NCBI GenBank assembly: GCA_046540835.1
Contig: JBKHEL010000026.1
Coordinates: 1 to 30,486, forward strand
From: Coraliomargarita_B sp046540835
Lineage (GTDB): Bacteria; Verrucomicrobiota; Verrucomicrobiia; Opitutales; Coraliomargaritaceae
DNA: 30,486 nucleotides
Direction of reading: 5' to 3'
Shown here: one piece after another, positions 27,223 through 30,486 of the stretch
Numbering within the stretch: position 1 is the first letter of the stretch
Layout of the letters: the number at the start of each line of letters is the position of its first letter
Program-made: the position numbers and the translations under genes
Notes under the pieces: generated by a model
What the model was told of the DNA's origin: nothing
Database searches by the model: none
What the model saw: only the letters and a program-made list of their open reading frames with translations

Positions 27223-27273
27223 CCGGGGGACAGGATGCCCCGCTCCCGGGAGGGAGGGTGTCTCGCCCTCCGG
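27223..27273. repeat. REP-like double hairpin between pgsA and coaD
   Basis: On the minus strand this stretch holds GGAGGG-cgagaca-CCCTCC followed by a second GC-rich near-palindrome, GCGGGGCATCCTGTCCCC. The second resembles the GCGGGGCAGCCTGCCCC core of the elements near 25911-26002. It lies in the divergent region of pgsA and coaD. It may be a third, more diverged copy of the same dispersed family. Confidence 0.55.
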
Positions 27274-27367
27274 TATCTTCGTATTTACCCAACTCGGGGG
27301 GCTGCTCGCAGGAAACTTCAGATAAGAGTTGGACTTCCGCGCCTTCTTCGCCTCAATCAACCAACTT

Positions 27368-27850
27368 ATGAAAGTCGGTATCTATCCGGGCTCCTTCGAC
27401 CCCGTCACAAATGGTCACCTCGATGTGATCAATCGTGCGCGCAGCATTTTCGACAAAGTCGTTGTCGCGGTCGCGTGCAATGCGGGCAAAACCCCTTGCT
27501 TCACGCCCGAAGAACGGGTGACTCTGCTGGAGGAAAATCTGGTCAATCGGCCGAACATTTCGGTCCGGGCCTTCGATGGCCTCGTGGTCGATCTGGCCCG
27601 TGAACTCAACGCGGTCGCCCTGATCCGCGGAATGCGGGCAGTCTCGGACTTCGAGCACGAGTTTCAAATGGCCCAGATGAACCGGCATCTCGATGAAAAG
27701 ATCGAGACGATCTTCCTTATGCCCAACGAGCGATACTTCTTCACCAGCTCAAATCTGCTCAAACAGGTCTTTCAGTTTACCGACCGGGAGAAACGCCTGA
27801 TCCCGGAAAATGTGCACGCCGCGCTCTCTAAAAAGTTCGGCTACGCTTAG
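27368..27850 (+). CDS. coaD: Pantetheine-phosphate adenylyltransferase
   Basis: A 160-residue nucleotidyltransferase that makes dephospho-CoA from 4'-phosphopantetheine and ATP. The nucleotide-binding (T/H)xGH motif is TNGH (14-17) after GIYPGSFDPV. ALIRGMRAVSDFEHE and FFTSSNLLKQV are further family elements. Length matches the E. coli enzyme (159). The ATG at 27368 gives the normal N-terminus MKVGIYPGSF; an upstream TTG is unnecessary. The MFS gene follows after 3 bases. Confidence 0.97.
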   Translation: MKVGIYPGSFDPVTNGHLDVINRARSIFDKVVVAVACNAGKTPCFTPEERVTLLEENLVNRPNISVRAFDGLVVDLARELNAVALIRGMRAVSDFEHEFQMAQMNRHLDEKIETIFLMPNERYFFTSSNLLKQVFQFTDREKRLIPENVHAALSKKFGYA

Positions 27851-27853
27851 CCG

Positions 27854-29203
27854 ATGGCCACGCAAACCAAAACAAGCGCCCCGGAGCGAGGAAATCGGCG
27901 CACGCTCGGGATCGTTTTCCTCACGCTCTTCCTCGATCTCGTCGGGTTCTCCATCATCTTCCCGCTCTTTCCGGCGATGCTGGAATACTACCTGCCGGAT
28001 GGAGCGGGCGCTGGCTCCCTCCTCGGGCAGTTGGTCGGCCAGCTTGCCTCCTGGGCCGAGCAAAGCGGGGCGGAGGATCCGCGTCTGATGACGGCCGTGC
28101 TGTTTGGTGGCATCCTCGGGTCGCTCTACTCGGTCCTTCAATTCATCTGTGCTCCCCTCTGGGGTGCCTTCTCCGACCGGGTCGGTCGGCGCCCGGTGCT
28201 GCTGCTGACGATCAGTGGCCTGGCGCTTTGCTACCTGCTCTGGTTTTTTGCGGCATCGTTCTGGATTCTGGTTCTTTCCCGCGTGATCGGCGGCATCATG
28301 GGGGGCAATATTTCAGTCACCACGGCTGCCGTGGCCGATAGCACCTCACGGGAAAAGCGCTCCGGCGGGCTCGCCATTATCGGGATTGCCTTTGGCCTTG
28401 GCTTCATTGTGGGGCCGGCGATCGGCGGGCTTCTCTCGATGGTCGATCTGACGGAGCACTGGCCGGCTCTGGCCGCTTTCGGCGTGAATCCCTTCTCGAT
28501 GCCGGCTCTGGTGAGCTTGCTCCTGGCGCTCATCAATCTCGTCTGGGTCTTCCGCCGCTTCGATGAGACCTTGACCGATGCCAACCGCGATGAGGCCAGG
28601 CGAACCAAGCCAAACTTCGCCGTCTTCAAAATGTTCTCCAGCGGCGGCCCCAACGTGCGCCGCACCAACCTGCTCTATTTAATCTTCATGCTGGCCTTCA
28701 GCGGGATGGAATTCACCCTGGCCTTTCTCGCAGTGGAGCGCTTCGGGTTTTCACCGGCCCAGAACGGAGGGATGTTCGTCTTCATCGGCTTCGTGCTGAT
28801 CGTCGTCCAGGGAGGGATCGTCCGGCGGCTTGCATCACCGGTCGGCGAGAAACGGCTGGCTCTGGCCGGACTGGCCCTGGGTTTGGCTGCCTTTATCACG
28901 CTGGCTTTCGCGCTCGAGTTGGGCCTCTTCTTCATCGCACTGGCACTGCTCGGCTTTTCCATCGGCCTGGTCTCCCCTACTCTCAGCGGCCTGGTCTCGC
29001 TTTATTCCTCGGAGTCCGAGCAGGGCAGCTGCCTGGGCATCTACCGATCCGCCGGTTCGCTCGCCCGCGCGATTGGCCCACTGGTCGCTGCCTTCGTTTA
29101 TTTTGCCTACGGCTCTCAGAGCGCCTACCTCTTCGGCGCGCTCGTCGTCGTCATCCCCCTGATTATGGCCATCAAACTCCCACAGCCAAAAAAGACGGAC
29201 TAA
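27854..29203 (+). CDS. MFS transporter, TetA-like
   Basis: A 449-residue, 12-helix major facilitator superfamily protein. Motif A is plain in the loop after helix 2 (GAFSDRVGRRPVLL), and an R-x3-G element (SRVIGGIMGG) follows in helix 4. A long first periplasmic loop, rich in Gly, Ala and Glu, separates helices 1 and 2. The layout is that of drug/proton antiporters of the TetA group, but the substrate cannot be told from sequence. It is probably co-transcribed with coaD, though the two functions are unrelated. Confidence 0.85.
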   Translation: MATQTKTSAPERGNRRTLGIVFLTLFLDLVGFSIIFPLFPAMLEYYLPDGAGAGSLLGQLVGQLASWAEQSGAEDPRLMTAVLFGGILGSLYSVLQFICAPLWGAFSDRVGRRPVLLLTISGLALCYLLWFFAASFWILVLSRVIGGIMGGNISVTTAAVADSTSREKRSGGLAIIGIAFGLGFIVGPAIGGLLSMVDLTEHWPALAAFGVNPFSMPALVSLLLALINLVWVFRRFDETLTDANRDEARRTKPNFAVFKMFSSGGPNVRRTNLLYLIFMLAFSGMEFTLAFLAVERFGFSPAQNGGMFVFIGFVLIVVQGGIVRRLASPVGEKRLALAGLALGLAAFITLAFALELGLFFIALALLGFSIGLVSPTLSGLVSLYSSESEQGSCLGIYRSAGSLARAIGPLVAAFVYFAYGSQSAYLFGALVVVIPLIMAIKLPQPKKTD

Positions 29204-29240
29204 AGGCCGGAGGACCCTGTTCGACAACCGCTGATCCCTG

Positions 29241-29330
29241 CCCCTCAAACTTTCCCACCTCCCACCTTCCGACCTCCAAACCTTCAAACCTTCCGACCTC
29301 CCACCTTCAAACCATCACCCCTTCACCCCA
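29241..29330. repeat. Pyrimidine-rich imperfect tandem repeat
   Basis: About 90 bases that are almost only C, T and A on the plus strand. The 13-mer CCTTCCGACCTCC occurs at 29265-29277 and 29289-29301, giving a 24-base period. Shorter units of the type ACCTTCAAACC fill the rest. It lies between the convergent MFS and ArsR-methyltransferase genes and runs into the end of the latter. No hairpin terminator is visible here. Confidence 0.7.
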
Positions 29331-30247
29331 CTGGCCAGCACCGTTTCAAAGTGCGGGGCCGCTTCTTCTCTGGCCACGACATCGACCTTTACCTGGCGTA
29401 GGCCCGCCGCCTTCAAATACCGGTATAGCGTGTTTTCAGGAAACCCAAGCCACACATCCGCATAGAGATCGCGCGCTTTCTCGAAGTCGTGTTCGAGAAG
29501 ATCGAGGACGATTAGCTGCCCGCCCGGCTTGAGGATCCGGCAGGCTTCCGCCACCGCCTGCTGTGGATGCTGCGCATGGTGCAGCGCCTGACTGAGCAGG
29601 GCGAGATCCACACTCGCATCCTCAAGCGGCACCTGTTCGATGTCGCCCAGTTTGTAGCTGAGGTTCAAAATCTCGTTTTTCTTCGCCAACTCACTCCCAA
29701 ACTCGACCATCTTCGGTGAGTTATCCACGCAGACCACATGCTCAGCGCGCTGTGCCAAAAGCTGCGAGATCAATCCCTCGCCGGCTCCCAGATCAGCAAT
29801 CACGATCTTCGGCGTCAGATGCAGCAAAAAATGTCCGATCGCCTCCCAACTCCGCCCCGGGCAGTAGTTTTTACCCAGACGCCCCGCCACTGAGTTGAAA
29901 TATTGCTCCGACCTCTGCTTCCGCTTCTCAAGAATGCGCCGGAGATTGGCCCGGTCTTCTGCGATCTGATCCGTCTCAGCTACGGAGTCACACGCCGCCT
30001 GAAGCAGCGCCGCACCCGAAGCCTCCAGCTCGCGGTTCAGCGCGTAGAAGGTCTTTTTGCCCTCCCGCCGGTCATGCACCAGTTCACCCTGCCGAAGCAG
30101 CCCCAGATGCGACGAGATCCGCGATTGCCCCATGTCCAGAACTTCCTGCAACTCGGCAACCGAAAGTTCCTCACGCAGTAACAGGATAAGGATTCGCACA
30201 CGGGTCGAATCCGCCAAAAGTTTTAAAGTTTCCCAGGAATCCGCCAT
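29315..30247 (-). CDS. ArsR-type regulator fused to a SAM-dependent methyltransferase
   Basis: A 310-residue two-domain protein. Residues about 5-75 form an ArsR-family winged helix (LADSTRVRILILLL, then a recognition helix with QSRISSHLGLLRQ). The metal-binding ELCVCDL of arsenic/zinc sensors is replaced by ELSVAEL, so it is not a metal sensor of that type. After a charged linker, residues about 145-300 are a class I methyltransferase with motif I DLGAGEG (152-158), acidic VDNS (174-177) and ALHHAQHP (221-228). Such fusions may sense SAM or SAH and control methionine-cycle genes, which is an inference. I choose the ATG at 30247, since LADSTR then sits as in ArsR. A palindrome GGAGCTCC lies upstream at 30347-30354. 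Confidence 0.88.
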   Translation of the reverse strand: MADSWETLKLLADSTRVRILILLLREELSVAELQEVLDMGQSRISSHLGLLRQGELVHDRREGKKTFYALNRELEASGAALLQAACDSVAETDQIAEDRANLRRILEKRKQRSEQYFNSVAGRLGKNYCPGRSWEAIGHFLLHLTPKIVIADLGAGEGLISQLLAQRAEHVVCVDNSPKMVEFGSELAKKNEILNLSYKLGDIEQVPLEDASVDLALLSQALHHAQHPQQAVAEACRILKPGGQLIVLDLLEHDFEKARDLYADVWLGFPENTLYRYLKAAGLRQVKVDVVAREEAAPHFETVLASGVKG

Positions 30248-30431
30248 TTCAACCGCAAGCCAATCCCACATGCCCCCAAAGCGCAAAACCAATTTTCGGG
30301 AAAGAACCAAACACACAAATACCCCGATGATCTGCCGCCACCCGAGGGAGCTCCAGCCTGGCCGGGACAGCAGGGTTTGACAATTCAGGCGTTTATATTG
30401 ATCGGCAAAAGCAAAGGGCCCCGCCTAACGA

Positions 30432-30486
30432 GAATGGCACTTAGTTAAGGGCGTTAACCGATAACAAGGGCTGATGGCAAGAGGAT
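30432..30486. repeat. 55-bp terminal inverted repeat, right copy
   Basis: The exact reverse complement of bases 1-55. The flanking bases differ (30431 does not match the complement of 56), so the repeat border is sharp. Read outward, both ends enter the same element in the same direction, which means inverted copies flank this chromosome segment. No reading frame of useful length lies within it. Confidence 0.9.

Noticed and set aside
30377..30399. TTGACA and TATATT on the plus strand near the right end
   Set aside because: The two boxes are only 11 bases apart, too close for a sigma-70 promoter, and no gene follows inside the window.
30248..30431. Possible SAM or SAH riboswitch upstream of the ArsR-methyltransferase gene
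   Set aside because: A CCCGAGGGAGCTCC stretch recalled part of the SAH motif, but the conserved partner segments and pairing are missing.

Overview
The window reads as one complete metagenomic contig from a GC-rich, probably marine, Gram-negative-type bacterium. The gene content and protein style suggest the PVC superphylum, most likely Verrucomicrobiota of the Opitutales/Puniceicoccales kind. That assignment is from memory of family features, not from a search. No rRNA, tRNA, phage or CRISPR was found.

Layout. (1) 59-5176, minus strand: a tightly overlapping four-gene operon that reads as a complete ectoine degradation route, DoeB2-like deacetylase, DoeD/EctB-like aminotransferase, DoeA-like ectoine hydrolase and an aldehyde dehydrogenase in the DoeC role. 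Together they would turn ectoine into acetate and aspartate. (2) 5302-6798, minus: lysyl-tRNA synthetase. (3) 6903-7845, plus: a Xre/RES toxin-antitoxin pair transcribed divergently from lysS. (4) 7870-10989, plus: a DUF456 membrane protein, a DinG/XPD-type iron-sulfur helicase and a small TPR protein. (5) 11131-24695, minus: a 13-gene complex I operon, nuoB to nuoN, with separate nuoC and nuoD and no nuoA. (6) 24927-27149, minus: ndk-ispF and pgsA-pgpA, i.e. nucleotide, isoprenoid and phospholipid housekeeping. (7) 27368-29203, plus: coaD followed by an MFS transporter. (8) 29315-30247, minus: an ArsR-type DNA-binding domain fused to a SAM methyltransferase.

The non-coding DNA has its own structure. 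The first 55 bases are the exact reverse complement of the last 55. This most likely marks the entry into a repeat at which the assembly stopped (k-mer 55), with inverted copies flanking the segment. REP-like GC-rich hairpins sit upstream of ndk and between pgsA and coaD. A pyrimidine-rich imperfect tandem repeat lies between the two convergent genes near the right end.

The most notable protein-level points are these. NuoM appears to lack the TM7 lysine of the proton channel while NuoL and NuoN keep it. NuoG has lost the N7 cluster ligands. The operon has no nuoA. The ectoine aminotransferase carries a four-cysteine insert. I found no clearly new defence or mobile system; most of the window is housekeeping.
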